From NCBI GenBank assembly GCA_977006965.1, contig OZ345355.1, positions 3,162,001-3,226,000 of the forward strand: DNA of 64,000 nucleotides, given 5' to 3'. The notes under the pieces were generated by a model. The model was not told where the DNA came from and made no database searches. It saw only the letters and a program-made list of their open reading frames with translations. The translations under genes and the position numbers were made by a program. Shown piece by piece: positions 31,275 to 41,390 of the stretch. How positions within the stretch are numbered: position 1 is the first letter of the stretch; each line of letters opens with the position of its first letter. This DNA is from Phymatolithon calcareum. Lineage: Eukaryota; Rhodophyta; Florideophyceae; Hapalidiales.

Positions 31275-32102
31275 ATGCCAAGCACAGTCTTGATCACCGG
31301 ATGCTCCAGCGGCATTGGTAAAGCCACTGCAAAGTTCTTCGCCGACAAGGGATGGAATGTGACCGCCACTATGCGTAACACCGGAAGCGAGGCCGGAAAG
31401 GAGTTCGGACAGTTGTCCAACGTTCTGGTCACCCATCTCGATGTAACAGATCGCTCTTCCATTGACTCAGCCGTCGCCGCCACAATTGCCAAGTTCGACA
31501 GCATTGACGTGGTGATTAACAATGCCGGGTATGGACTAAATGGTCCGGGAGAATTCGCGACCAAGAAGCAAGTTATGTCCCAGTTCGAAACGAATGTGTA
31601 CGGACCTCTTGCAGTAACTCAGGCCGTGCTCCCCCACTTCCGTGCGCAAAAGGCCGGCCTGATTGTGAACGTTGGATCTTGCCTGGGACGTATGGCAGTA
31701 CCTTTCACACCGTTGTACATTGCATCCAAGTACGCGATCGAGGGACTGACGGAGGCACTCAATTTGGAATTGGTACCGCTCGGAATCCGAGTGAAAGTAG
31801 TTGAACCAGGTGCGGTGCAGACGGATTACTTCAGCAGAGTGGCTATGGCTGCCAGCGGCGGTGACACCACTTATGATGAGATGACCAAGCGATCGGGGGA
31901 GCAATTCGAGAAGGAATTCTTAAGCTTGGCGAGCAGTGCTGAGCAAATTGCTTGCGTGTTGTATGAGGCGGCGACGGATGGGACGGCCAAGGTGCGGTAT
32001 CCTGTGGGACGCGATGCGGCCAAGTTCTTGGAAATGAGGAAAGGTATGAACGATGAGGAGTGGGAGACGAAGTTGATCACCACGTTCCACCTTGACAAGT
32101 AA
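31275..32102 (+). CDS. Short-chain dehydrogenase/reductase
   Basis: Intact 275-aa SDR: MPSTVLITGCSSGIGKATA, DVTDRSS, NNAGYGLNG, VNVGSCLGR with Ser, LYIASKYAIEG with Tyr and Lys, then VKVVEPGAVQTDYF. It differs from the other copies in the C-terminal third (RYPVGRDAAKFLEMRKGMND, WETKLITTFHLDK) and in PGEFATKKQVMSQFETNVY. The latter is shared with the remnant at 6136, so these two are the closest pair. All active-site residues are present. Its upstream region is not shared with the 7585/26796 units, so it comes from an older duplication. Confidence 0.9.
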   Translation: MPSTVLITGCSSGIGKATAKFFADKGWNVTATMRNTGSEAGKEFGQLSNVLVTHLDVTDRSSIDSAVAATIAKFDSIDVVINNAGYGLNGPGEFATKKQVMSQFETNVYGPLAVTQAVLPHFRAQKAGLIVNVGSCLGRMAVPFTPLYIASKYAIEGLTEALNLELVPLGIRVKVVEPGAVQTDYFSRVAMAASGGDTTYDEMTKRSGEQFEKEFLSLASSAEQIACVLYEAATDGTAKVRYPVGRDAAKFLEMRKGMNDEEWETKLITTFHLDK

Positions 32103-33432
32103 ATTGTGAGGCAAGACGTTCTTCTGCTCTCGTGTCCAACTTTTGCTGTCAAAGCACGAATGCATCGTAATAGGCGGCCTTTTGTACTTCTGGTCGATTG
32201 TCGAACGTAAAAAACTTTGACAGTCTTGTTGTCTCAGATCAGTGATCACTAGTACTGAGTTTCGATCCTCTGTCTGCGAATTGACTATGAATACTGCAGA
32301 CTCACTCAGACCAAGAGCATTGGGAATTTCGTTGATCATTCAATATTGTCCTCAACCTGCTATTTCCAAATTTTCATACCGATTAGGGGCCCACGTATTA
32401 TTTGCATTGGAGATGAATAACGGGAACCGTATTAATGGTTAACGAACAGAGAGAGTAATGAAGCATTCAAAGCGTGTCAGGAAGATCCAGTGGTATTGCT
32501 TTTTTCGTAGGAGCCCGGATTGGCGAGGAAGGCTTCCCGTGCATGGTTTTGATCTGAACTTTTTATAGGAGGAGCCCACCTGGTGTCCGATCACAACTGG
32601 TCCACCTGTGACTTCTGTATAGCTCCTTCGATACTTGGACAACGTAATGACTTCCTGACTTGATAAAAAATGTGCGAGGGATGCACTGGACTGGAAGCAA
32701 CAAGAGTAAAAGAGGGACGTTCCCAACACGGGCATCACAATGACATAGACAGGTTTTTCGATGGTTGTTTAAGTTCATTTTTTTCCGCCCTCTAAATATC
32801 TTCATCATATCATAAGACTCATATGAGAACAATGCGTCATGTCCCACGGGCGACGCAAGCCTGCGGCCGCCAGCGGAGAGCCTATGATACACCGACACGT
32901 GCAAAAGCGGGCCTGAGGTAATGGGCTTAGTGTTTGGTATCGAACATTATCTATTAGTTGTGAGGGGACGCAAAGCATAATTCTTGGTGGTTGCCTTTCG
33001 AAATACTGCAAGTTGCATTCTATCCAATGACGCTGCTGTCCAGGAAATGTAGCGAATAGAGAATGTTCGACACACAACGGGCCGCATCAATCAAGGATCC
33101 GCGCTTCAAATATCTTCCGCCGTTGCCTTGGCGTAGGCTCGCCATTCCGCATATACGTTCTTTCCTGATCTCCTGTCCTCCAAAAGGAACACCTGACGTT
33201 CTTCCTCAGCAATTTTGAGCGGTTACCGATAACCAAGTACTGGTCCTGATTCTCAAGTACGACTGAAATTCCCAAAAACCCAAGCTGTCCACAACGCGCC
33301 GCCCGCGCTGCACATCATGCCGTGGCACATCACGTTGGCAATCTCCTTCGCACAAACCTGATTGAGTTTCATCTATTCTTCCGTCTAAACACCTTTTTTC
33401 TCTCCACGGCAAAGCATCATCCGGTAAGACGA
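32103..33432. other. Intergenic, no gene seen
   Basis: Small frames only (e.g. a 62-aa minus frame at 33087-33275, basic, unrecognised). No RNA gene or repeat supported. Confidence 0.4.
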
Positions 33433-33909
33433 ATGGGTGACGGCCCGCAAAAGTTTCCGTTTGGAACTATCGTTTGGGCAAAACCCAAGGGCTGGCCGCC
33501 ATGGCCGGGCATGGTTGTGCCCTACAGTCTCGTCCTTCTCATGCCTGAAAACAAGCACGCGCCGTCCGCGGATGTCGACAAGGTATGCATCGAGTTCTTT
33601 GGGGACGGTCGTATCTCAGTCGTTTCTCCCGCCCATGCAGTTCTTTTTGAAAAGGGAATGCATAATTTGCAAGCGAAAGGGCGTTATGCGGCGCAGGTGA
33701 GGCATGCGGCAAAGGTTGCTCGCGTTTGGATACAGCACCATGGTAAGACACCGGATCTTCCATCTTCGCATGTCCATAATGCGGAAACCGGCCTTTACGA
33801 CGAGTTGGAGCAAATGCGGAACGAGCTTGCCGAAGAACGTGCTCTTTTGAAGAAAGAACAGGCAGAACTTGCTGCTATGAAATCTAAGCTCAAGAAACTG
33901 GATCTGTAG
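33433..33909 (+). CDS. PWWP-domain protein with C-terminal coiled coil (PWWP-1)
   Basis: 158 aa from ATG in the MGDG context shared with PWWP-2. PWWP domains bind methylated histone tails and DNA in chromatin. Residues ~10-30 read FGTIVWAKPKGWPPWPGMVV, the canonical opening with the signature as PPWP. KVCIEFFGDGRISVV gives the later beta strands, and helices follow around HNLQAKGRYAAQVRHAAKVA. The C-terminus is a charged coiled coil (LEQMRNELAEERALLKKEQA). A GTAG...CAG segment (33908-33979) could be an intron leading to a basic Ser-rich frame at 34003-34233, but the joined frame stops at once. Confidence 0.85.
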   Translation: MGDGPQKFPFGTIVWAKPKGWPPWPGMVVPYSLVLLMPENKHAPSADVDKVCIEFFGDGRISVVSPAHAVLFEKGMHNLQAKGRYAAQVRHAAKVARVWIQHHGKTPDLPSSHVHNAETGLYDELEQMRNELAEERALLKKEQAELAAMKSKLKKLDL

Positions 33910-33979
33910 CATGTCGTGGCAGATGCATTTTGCTTGTGATATATTGGGTTTGAGATACCCCTCTTCCTCGTCAATGCAG

Positions 33980-34340
33980 CGCTATTTACTGACGAGAACT
34001 TCTTGACAAAAAGAAGGCTCGTGCGGCGTACTGCATCACCAGAGCTGGATTCCGTGAAATCCTCTATCCACGTTGGCGAAATGAAACCTGACAAGCACGA
34101 CAATTGCGCGCCAGGAAAATTGCTTTCCTATGATGCCGATCCTTCGTCTACGCTTGGCCAAGTGGCGGGCCTACCGTGGGAAACGCGCGGTGCACGTGCA
34201 CGAATATTTCGTTGTGGGCGCAGTGCAGGTTGAGCTGGAGCGATGCCCTGCTAGCGCGAGCAGCGGAGTAGATGTGGGCTTCCATGCGGGAGAACCCGCG
34301 CAGCAATGCATGGGATAGAGACGATATTTTGCGTGAACAT
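33980..34340 (+). other. Open frame 3' of PWWP-1, possible lost exon
   Basis: A frame around 33985-34233 encodes LFTDENFLTKRRLVRRTASP and VGEMKPDKHDN, a charged composition like the C-terminal half of PWWP-2. It has no good start and follows a polypyrimidine-CAG (TCTTCCTCGTCAATGCAG), so it may be an exon or decayed 3' coding. Nothing else is seen to 34340. Confidence 0.3.
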
Positions 34341-34344
34341 GCAG

Positions 34345-36902
34345 TGTGCATGCACAAGTTGGGCGCAGGAGGGACGCCATGATTTTGTCAAATGCGGCAA
34401 ATGTGGCCGCAAGAAGTGAACGCGGCGTAGTTTTTTAGAACGAAGGAAGGGCATTGGCGTTAGAGCAGTGGCTCTTGTATTCCGCAACCGGTGCGAGGGT
34501 AAATAATGACGAACGATCTGCGAGTAAATCTTGAGCAAAGGTCATGACAATGGGCGCGAAATTTTTTTCGGAGCGAGAAATAAGAGCTTCTGAATGTACT
34601 AATTTACAACTTGCAAAATATTCTATGCACAGCAAATCCCTACCAGAATAATCGGAAGGACACAATGGCAAGGATGATCTTGTTGGTTTATTGTCAATGA
34701 CGTCCTCGGTTTTTGGAACCTGGACGGAATCAAGAAGCTCATTAAATTTGCCTAGATGTTCCGAAAGCTCATGTGCACTCTTTGCAAACAAAAGGTTGGC
34801 ACAGGAGGGACGACAGGATATGGCCAAATGAGGTAAAAGCGGTTGCGAGAAGAGATCGTGTTGCAGTTGTGCGAGAACAAAGGGAGGGCGTTGGCGTTAG
34901 GGTAATGACTCTTGTATTCCGCAACCGGTGCGAGGGTAAAAAATGGCAAAAGGTCTGCGCGCAAATCGTGAACAAAGATTGTGAGAATGGGCGCGGAATT
35001 TTTAGAGCGGGAAATAAAGGTTTCTGAATGTACTAATTTTACAACTTGTAAAATATTCCATGCACAGCAAAACCCTGCCAGCCATAATCGGAAGGACACA
35101 GTGGCAAGGATGATCTTTTTGATTTAATTGTCAATGACGTCCTCGCTTTTCGGAACCTGGACGGGACCAAGAAGCTCCGTAAATTCGCCTAGATGATGCG
35201 AAAGCTCTCGTGCACTCTTTGCAAACAAAAGGTGGACGCGGGAGGAACGGCAAGATGTGGCCAAATGCGGTAAATTCAGCCGCGAGAAGTGAACGCGTTG
35301 TAGTTGTAGTTTGAGAACAAAGGGAGTCATTGGTTTTAGAGTAATGGTGCGTTTGTTCAGCAACTGGTTCGAGGGTGAAAAATGACGAATGATCTGCGAG
35401 TAAATCTTGAGTAAAGGTCGTGAGAATGGTCGCGGAATTTTCGGAGCGAGAAATAAGAGCTTCTGAATGTACTAATTCACAACTTGCAAAATATTCTATT
35501 CACGGCAAATCCCTACCAGCATAATCGGAACGATAAAGCGGCAAGGATGATCTTGTTGGATTAGTTGTCAATGACATCCTCGCTCTTTGGAACCTGAACC
35601 GAACCAAGAAGATCGGTAAATTTGTTTAGATGTTTCGAAAGGTATTGCGCATTCTTTGCAAAAACAGACCGTGGGCGCGGGAGAGACGGTAAGATATGGT
35701 CAAATGCGGTAAATGCGGCCGCGAGAAGTAAACGCGTTGTAGTTATAGTTTGAGAACAAAAGAAGGGCATTGGTGTTAGAGCAATAGCTCTTGTGTTCGG
35801 CAACCGGTGACGAAAGATCTGCAAGCAAATCTTAAGCAATGGTTGTTAGAATGAGCGCGGAATTTTCAGAGCGAGAAGTAAGAGCTTCTGAAAGTATTAA
35901 TTTTGCAACCTGCAAAATATTCTATTCACCACAAAATCCCTGCCAGCATATTCATACGGACACAGCGGTAAGGAATCCTTAACCGGCAAGACCATCCTTA
36001 CTAAGGATGGTCTTGCCGGTTTAATTGTCAATGACGTCCGCGCTTTTTGGAAACTGAACCGGACCAAGAAGCTCGGTGAATTCGTCGAGATGATGCAAAA
36101 GCTCTTGCACACTCTTTGCAAACAAAAGGTGGGCGCGGGAGAGAGGACAAGATGTGGCCAAATGCGGTAAATTCGGCCACAAGAAGTGAACGCGTTGTAG
36201 TTGTAGCTTGAGAACAAAGGGAAGGCATTGGTTTTAGAGTAATGGCGCTTGTATTCCGCAACCGATGCGAGGGCAAAAAATGGCACAAGGTCTGCGCACA
36301 AATCGTGAACAAAGATTGTGAGAATGGGCGCGGTATTTTCAGAGCGAGAAATAAGAGCTTCTGAACGTACCAATTTTGCAACCTGCAAAATATTCTATTC
36401 ACAGCAAATCCCTGCCAGCCATAATCGGAAGGACACAGTGGCAAGGATGATCTTTGTGGTTTATTGTCAATGACGTCCTCGCTTTTCGGAACCTGGACGG
36501 GACCAAGAAGCTCCGCAAATCGTCTAGATGTTGCGAAAGCTCTTGTGCACTCTTTGCAAACAAAAGATTGGCGCGGGAGGGACGACAAGATGTGGTCAAA
36601 TGCGGTAAATTCAGCCGCGAGAAGTGAACGCGTTGTAGTTGTAGTGTGAGAACAAAGGGAAGGCATTGGTTTTAGAGTAATGGTGCGTGTGTTCGGCAAC
36701 TGGTTCGAGGGTGAAAAATGACGAATGATCTGCGAGTAAATCTTTAGCAAAGGTCGTGAGAATAGGCGCGGAATTTTCGGAGCGAGAAATAAGAGCTTCT
36801 GAAAGTACTAATTTTACAACTTACAAAATATTCTCGTCACGGCAAATCCCTACCAGCAAAATCGGAAGGACACAGTGGCAAGGATGATCTTGTCGGTTTA
36901 AT
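34345..36902 (-). repeat. ~438-bp tandem array of the PWWP-2 3' end
   Basis: The motif TGTCAATGACGTCCTC (reverse strand of the PWWP-2 C-terminus) recurs at 34692, 35129, 35566, 36026 and 36465, plus the gene's own at 36903. Periods are 437, 437, 460, 439 and 438. A partial unit precedes at 34345-34691. On the minus strand each unit has a pyrimidine-rich run ending TTTGCAAAG. It then codes SA.ELS.HL..F...L..VQVPK(S/T)EDVIDN, most ending in TAA, followed by the 3' UTR. TAA directly follows VIDN in four of six; the units at 34692 and 36465 lack one base there and read on. The 22-bp excess of the fourth unit is a palindrome. Confidence 0.9.
35981..36021. repeat. Perfect palindrome, 20-bp arms, 1-nt centre
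   Basis: AACCGGCAAGACCATCCTTA (35981-36000), C, then its exact reverse complement (36002-36021). It lies in the array at a unit boundary, where the other units have single-copy GGCAAGGATGATCTTG-like sequence. It therefore arose by a local fold-back duplication. Confidence 0.9.
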
Positions 36903-37602
36903 TGTCAATAACGTCCTCGGTTTTTGGAACCTGGACGGAATCAAGAAACGCAGTAAATTCGCCTAGATGTTCTGAAAGCTCTAGTGCACTCTCTGCGATA
37001 TCGTTGTCCGATATTTCCTCCTCTTTTATCACTTGCGTCATCTCAGTGCCCGACGCTTCATTCTGTTCTTCTTTTACCACAACCTTATCCACGACTGGCC
37101 TCTCAGATGATTGTGACAACGACAGAGCTTTAGCCTGTCTTTCCCTTGCAGCAAACAGCCGCATTTTGAGTCCGCGCGCCTCATTCTGAGCCCCTTCGTA
37201 AGCCGCCTTTTCGACTTCCAGTCGTGCCAACTCTTCATCTAGCTCCCTCTGCAACCCACTGCAATCCCTCTGAGGCTGTTTCACATAGTGGCAGTGCTGT
37301 TGTATCCACCGCTGTGCGCCGAACGCCGCATTGCGAATGACTGCGTCGAGCTTTCCGCCTTTCTCCACGTGATGCATGCCCTCCTCGAATCGCACGAGAT
37401 CGAATGCACTCAACATGGACACAGTTCCGTTGCAAAAGAACTCAACGCAGAACTTAGACGGGTCGTTGTGCGGGGTAAAGCCTTTCTCCGGTAGGAAGGC
37501 AGTTATGCTGTAGGGGACGATAATCGCCGGCCACCACGGCCAACCTTCGCAATGCGCCCACACGACTGTTCCAAGGGCGAATTCCGATGCGCCCTCGCCC
37601 AT
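36898..37602 (-). CDS. PWWP-domain protein with coiled coil and acidic tail (PWWP-2)
   Basis: 234 aa from the ATG in the context MGEGASEF, aligned with PWWP-1. The PWWP domain opens FALGTVVWAHCEGWPWWPAI with signature PWWP, followed by KFCVEFFCNGTVSMLSAFDL and the helical GMHHVEKGGKLDAVIRNAAF. A coiled coil follows (LQRELDEELARLEVEKAAYE), then an acidic Lys/Glu region (VKEEQNEASG, VIKEEEISDND). The last 30 residues, SALELSEHLGEFTAFLDSVQ then VPKTEDVIDN, are the unit repeated five more times downstream. A chromatin-associated reader is the likely role. Nuclear import is plausible, but no clear NLS is seen. Confidence 0.88.
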   Translation of the reverse strand: MGEGASEFALGTVVWAHCEGWPWWPAIIVPYSITAFLPEKGFTPHNDPSKFCVEFFCNGTVSMLSAFDLVRFEEGMHHVEKGGKLDAVIRNAAFGAQRWIQQHCHYVKQPQRDCSGLQRELDEELARLEVEKAAYEGAQNEARGLKMRLFAARERQAKALSLSQSSERPVVDKVVVKEEQNEASGTEMTQVIKEEEISDNDIAESALELSEHLGEFTAFLDSVQVPKTEDVIDN

Positions 37603-37679
37603 TGTGAGCGCAGGTTTCCCAGACGGTAAGACAGAAAATGAGCCTGTTCGTATTGATCTTGCGCGGCGGCAAAGCACTG

Positions 37680-38917
37680 AATTTATCGAATCGCCATCTG
37701 GTTAGTGTTCCTGCGGCGGAGGCAAACTGATGAACGAATTGTAAAAAATGTCAGGCTTTGCGCGCGGCGACTTACCATTAAGTGATCGTGCAGCGGAAGT
37801 TTAGTAGAGCCGGACTAAAGCGCTTTTGTCGAGCGGCCGCAAAGGCATCTTGCAAAAAATTAACCTGCCATTGCGTGTGTGGGGTGGTGATGAAAATCCC
37901 AAATAGCGCAACCCAGTTCGATAGACACGTACCTATGGATGTCGCAGTGGTGGAAAATGCATATTACAGTAGAAAGAGACTCCGCTCGTGGGTTTCATAG
38001 CGTCGCCAATCAGACATCTCGATCACGTTAACATGCGTGATTATCTGCCCTTCGGCAAAAATTTTGTTTCCAGGTCGCGTCCAGAGCGATGTAGCAGAAT
38101 TGACGTGAAAACCCGTTCCAGGATCATTATCCCAACAACAGCAACATTTGTTTTTGCTGCCATGGACAAGAAAATACCAGAAATCCTCCTGGATCGACTT
38201 CAATTGAATTTCAAGGTGAACTTACCGTCACTCCGAGTCCCGTGAGTAGACGAATTAACCCATCTTCCGTCATTTTTCTCCTGTAACGCTGTCCAAAAGA
38301 TCAGAAAATGTGACGAGACAGGACTAGAGGAAACGTTAAGTCGGAGCAGGGTGCAAGGCACTGATTCTATGGCGGGTGTGAAACTACTGACTTCTAGGGC
38401 AGAGTTATCATCGGCCGAACTCCTAGTCAAAGCCCTCCATTGACGATTTCTCTATGGTGTTCAACATGACTTCTGAGCTTTGGTGACTTGCCATTTTGGT
38501 TGATGCTGAAGCTTTCAGTTTGATCTTTTGAGACAAGCTCAACAGAATACGCTTGTCCTTCGGCTTGAGCATGAGGAGTGTAGTACTTGATGGGTGATTC
38601 ATTTACTGGCAAATTTGATGCTGATCTGCACCTGCATAAATTATTTGTTTTACAGAATATTTGAAATGCTGAGGAAGGAGATTGTTGGAACATCATGGCT
38701 ATGTTCCAACATCGTTCTACGCCATATATGACTGTTCGAATGTCCAGCGATTCGCTCCCTTCTCAGCCTGGGTAACCAGTTCCTATTAGTGTCCCGCCTC
38801 CGAGATTTCCCTGCACCCACCGACAATTGCTGGAAGTTGCCTGAACATACTACGTCTGGACAAAGTCTGTAATCGATCTGCATTGTCTATCGCTCACCCA
38901 CACAGGTCCCGCTTGTC
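37680..38917. other. Intergenic between divergent PWWP genes
   Basis: PWWP-2 and PWWP-3 are transcribed away from each other here. No ORF supported. A hairpin with 11-bp arms (TGTTGGAACAT...ATGTTCCAACA) lies at about 38684-38712. Confidence 0.45.
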
Positions 38918-39424
38918 ATGGCACCTGCAAACTGGCAACCAGGTACCGTAGTCTGGGCTCGCGTACAGGGGTCCCCTTGGTGGCCCGCCCTCGTTGTACC
39001 CCATGAGCAACTCTACTTTCTCCCGTTATCCGCAAAAATTCCACCATGCGCTCCGGACCAGGTCACCGTCATATTTTTCCGACATGGTAAACTGGCAATG
39101 CTGCCGAGAAAGAATGTGGTTTCTTTCGAAGAGAACCTGCACCATGTGAACATTAGTGGAAAACACTCTGCCAATGTGCAACATGCCTACGTCAAGGCAC
39201 GGCAGTACGTACAGAAATACGGTGTTTCTCAACGACTGTCGGTCCTCAATCCGAACCTTCAAGCGCCAAGTGGAGGGATGAGTGATGATGAAGTGGCTGG
39301 TATTAGAGCCACCATTGACGCAACGCGTGCCGAGCGGAAAAAGATAGAGAGGGAAAAAATTGCTCTGCTTCAAGAAATCGAGACTCTCAAAAGACAACTT
39401 TCGGAGGTGATTCGTGTTCAATAA
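38918..39424 (+). CDS. PWWP-domain protein with coiled coil (PWWP-3)
   Basis: 168 aa. WQPGTVVWARVQGSPWWPAL gives a PWWP domain at residues ~6-25 (signature PWWP). QVTVIFFRHGKLAMLPRKNV and a helical NLHHVNISGKHSANVQHAYV complete the domain. The C-terminal coiled coil is ERKKIEREKIALLQEIETLK. It shares the whole layout with PWWP-1, so all three form a local family. Its 3' end and downstream ~200 bp are duplicated in decayed form at 63552-64000. Likely nuclear, a chromatin reader by family. Confidence 0.88.
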   Translation: MAPANWQPGTVVWARVQGSPWWPALVVPHEQLYFLPLSAKIPPCAPDQVTVIFFRHGKLAMLPRKNVVSFEENLHHVNISGKHSANVQHAYVKARQYVQKYGVSQRLSVLNPNLQAPSGGMSDDEVAGIRATIDATRAERKKIEREKIALLQEIETLKRQLSEVIRVQ

Positions 39425-39646
39425 AGACAATCTATGTACTCAGTAAACTGGAGCAACACTCCAGCTATAGCATCCAGTTTACTCCGGAGTTTGTACAGGG
39501 GCATTGAGAGGTATATCTGAGAAGAGTTGAATAATAACCCGAGTTCACTCTATATTCTTATTGGCGATTTAACGCCACGCTGTTTAATGAAAACTATCCC
39601 AATAGAATGACTCATGGATAAACATGACAAGCGCTTGCATCAGTCT

Positions 39647-40540
39647 TTATTTATCTCGATGACATAACTTTCGCAAAGAACCATCGACAAGATCAAGGGC
39701 TTCACTTGCGCTCGGACGCAAAGCAGGCTCTCTGTTCAATAGACTTCCTAAAAGAACCAAAGTTCTGCGAGAGACGTGAGCGAGCTTATCTGCAGAAAAA
39801 CAAAGTGTATCTCCCTCCATATCCGTGGATGAATAACTCGAAAAAACTTTGTCGCCAGTAAGCATCGCGTACAGCGAAACACCACACGACCACATATCTG
39901 CCTTCGTCGGAACATATGGAATATTAGCCACGACCTCTGGAGCAGCATAAAGAGGCGTTCCCACATACTCTGTGGAACTCATAGCCCCTCTTGGAGCGGC
40001 TTCAAAGCACAATCCAAGGTCGATTAGCTTTAATTCATCTCCCACAAACATAATATTCTCCAGCTTGATGTCTCTATGTGCAATGTTTCTTGAGTGTGAG
40101 TACTCCACAGCTTCAAGCACTTGGCCTATGAGCACTAACGCCTCTCCTTCATTAAGACCACCATCCAGTGCGTAGACGCAATCCTCAAGAGTACCACCGG
40201 GACAAAACTCGGTCACGATGTACACATTTTCGTCGTCTTGAAGCGCATCACGAAATTCTACGATTCCGCGATGCTTGAGCTCTGAAAGGGCCTTGAGCTC
40301 CCTGTATAAGAATTGCTTTTGTTTTGCAGTGACAAGTGAGTCCTTGGGAATAATTTTTATGGCCACATCTTCGTTCGAGTTACAATCAACAGCACGCACA
40401 ACTGTGCCGAACGAGCCACACCCTAGAGTCTCTTTCACATCATATTGTTGACGCAATGCATTAATTTTATCTTTTTCTGTACTAGCTGGTTGTGAAAGAG
40501 AGTCGTCAAAGTACGTATTATTTGCGGCACAAACCGCCAT
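39647..40540 (-). CDS. Serine/threonine protein kinase
   Basis: 297 aa from the first ATG (MAVCAANN). A complete kinase domain fills most of it: glycine loop LGCGSFGTVV (residues ~39-47), VAIK Lys ~62, Glu ~81 of helix C, hinge VTEFCPGG and catalytic loop HRDIKLEN (Asp ~157). The metal-binding motif reads DLG rather than DFG (Asp ~174). GTPLYAAPEV and DMWSCGVSLYAMLTGD follow. Phe-to-Leu in DFG is tolerated in active kinases. Layout is CAMK/AMPK-like without extra domains; the ~30-residue N-terminus is unstructured. Its 3' end faces the 3' end of PWWP-3 with ~220 bp between stops. Confidence 0.92.
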   Translation of the reverse strand: MAVCAANNTYFDDSLSQPASTEKDKINALRQQYDVKETLGCGSFGTVVRAVDCNSNEDVAIKIIPKDSLVTAKQKQFLYRELKALSELKHRGIVEFRDALQDDENVYIVTEFCPGGTLEDCVYALDGGLNEGEALVLIGQVLEAVEYSHSRNIAHRDIKLENIMFVGDELKLIDLGLCFEAAPRGAMSSTEYVGTPLYAAPEVVANIPYVPTKADMWSCGVSLYAMLTGDKVFSSYSSTDMEGDTLCFSADKLAHVSRRTLVLLGSLLNREPALRPSASEALDLVDGSLRKLCHRDK

Positions 40541-40660
40541 TGGTATCTGCAATTGCTCTAGCACTTTAGAATGATGGAGGTTGGGGAATGAGTATGCTGC
40601 GTTAGAGTGTTGCGGTCTGCGCCTGTCTTGTCTTTCCTGGACAAGAGATGTAGGCCATCC

Positions 40661-40667
40661 TTTTATA
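40661..40667 (-). promoter_or_regulatory. TATA box of the kinase gene
   Basis: TATAAAA on the minus strand, ~120 bp upstream of the kinase ATG at 40540. The spacing fits a short 5' UTR. Confidence 0.45.
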
Positions 40668-40679
40668 GAGGAAGTTAAG

Positions 40680-41390
40680 CTTCAAGCCGTCGTTTACATG
40701 TACAGTCGAATGACGTTGTTCTTCGTCTGTGCGAAAACCAAGCCTGGAAAACCGAATAAGAATACTTTTTGCCAGGGTCAGAAATATGTACTGCTTCTTC
40801 CTGTGCATAATTCTTGCATTCCCGGCCGATTGTCATTGCCGTACGAATTTGTTAGTCTGCGCATTGTTTCACACGGCTTTTTTACTTCGCCGCAAATTGT
40901 GCCCGCCCAAAAAATTTAATTTGTGGAAAGACTTGGGTTTTTGACATGAAGTGAGATCCTTGAAGGTCATGTTCATGCTTATGGCAGCCCAAACCATTCG
41001 ACATGGACAATTGTGGAAAAAGGAGAAAAACAGGAAATCGAATTATATCTTTTCCGTGGACTTCAAGATTGAAAACATACACAGGTTCCATATTAATGCC
41101 GCCCTGAGTGCATGAGCGTGGCGAGAATTAGCAAGGAAGTACAAGATTTCTGTACGAAATGCAGAACTTCTCATTCAAACTTTAGCAAAGCTTTCCAAAC
41201 GCTGTGCTTTCTGAAGCTTCTGAGCTCGTCGCAGATTCCGCCAAGTTTTTTACGTTTTCACACCCTTCAAAGGGCGTTGCCATGGGCTTCACTCTAAACA
41301 AGTTCGCTGGAGTCTATACCAGTCAGGGGCTTAACGCTTTCCGTAAGGCAAGTTCCACGGAGAGAAACAATCCTAATATTCTAAGACAAA
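40680..41390. other. Intergenic, no gene seen
   Basis: Only short frames (60-70 aa) on both strands without motifs. A frame at 41204-41410 (+) overlaps the start of the next gene and is not supported. Confidence 0.4.

Noticed and set aside
33905-34233. Intron joining PWWP-1 to the frame at 34003-34233
   Set aside because: Donor and acceptor look reasonable, but the joined frame meets a stop after four codons.
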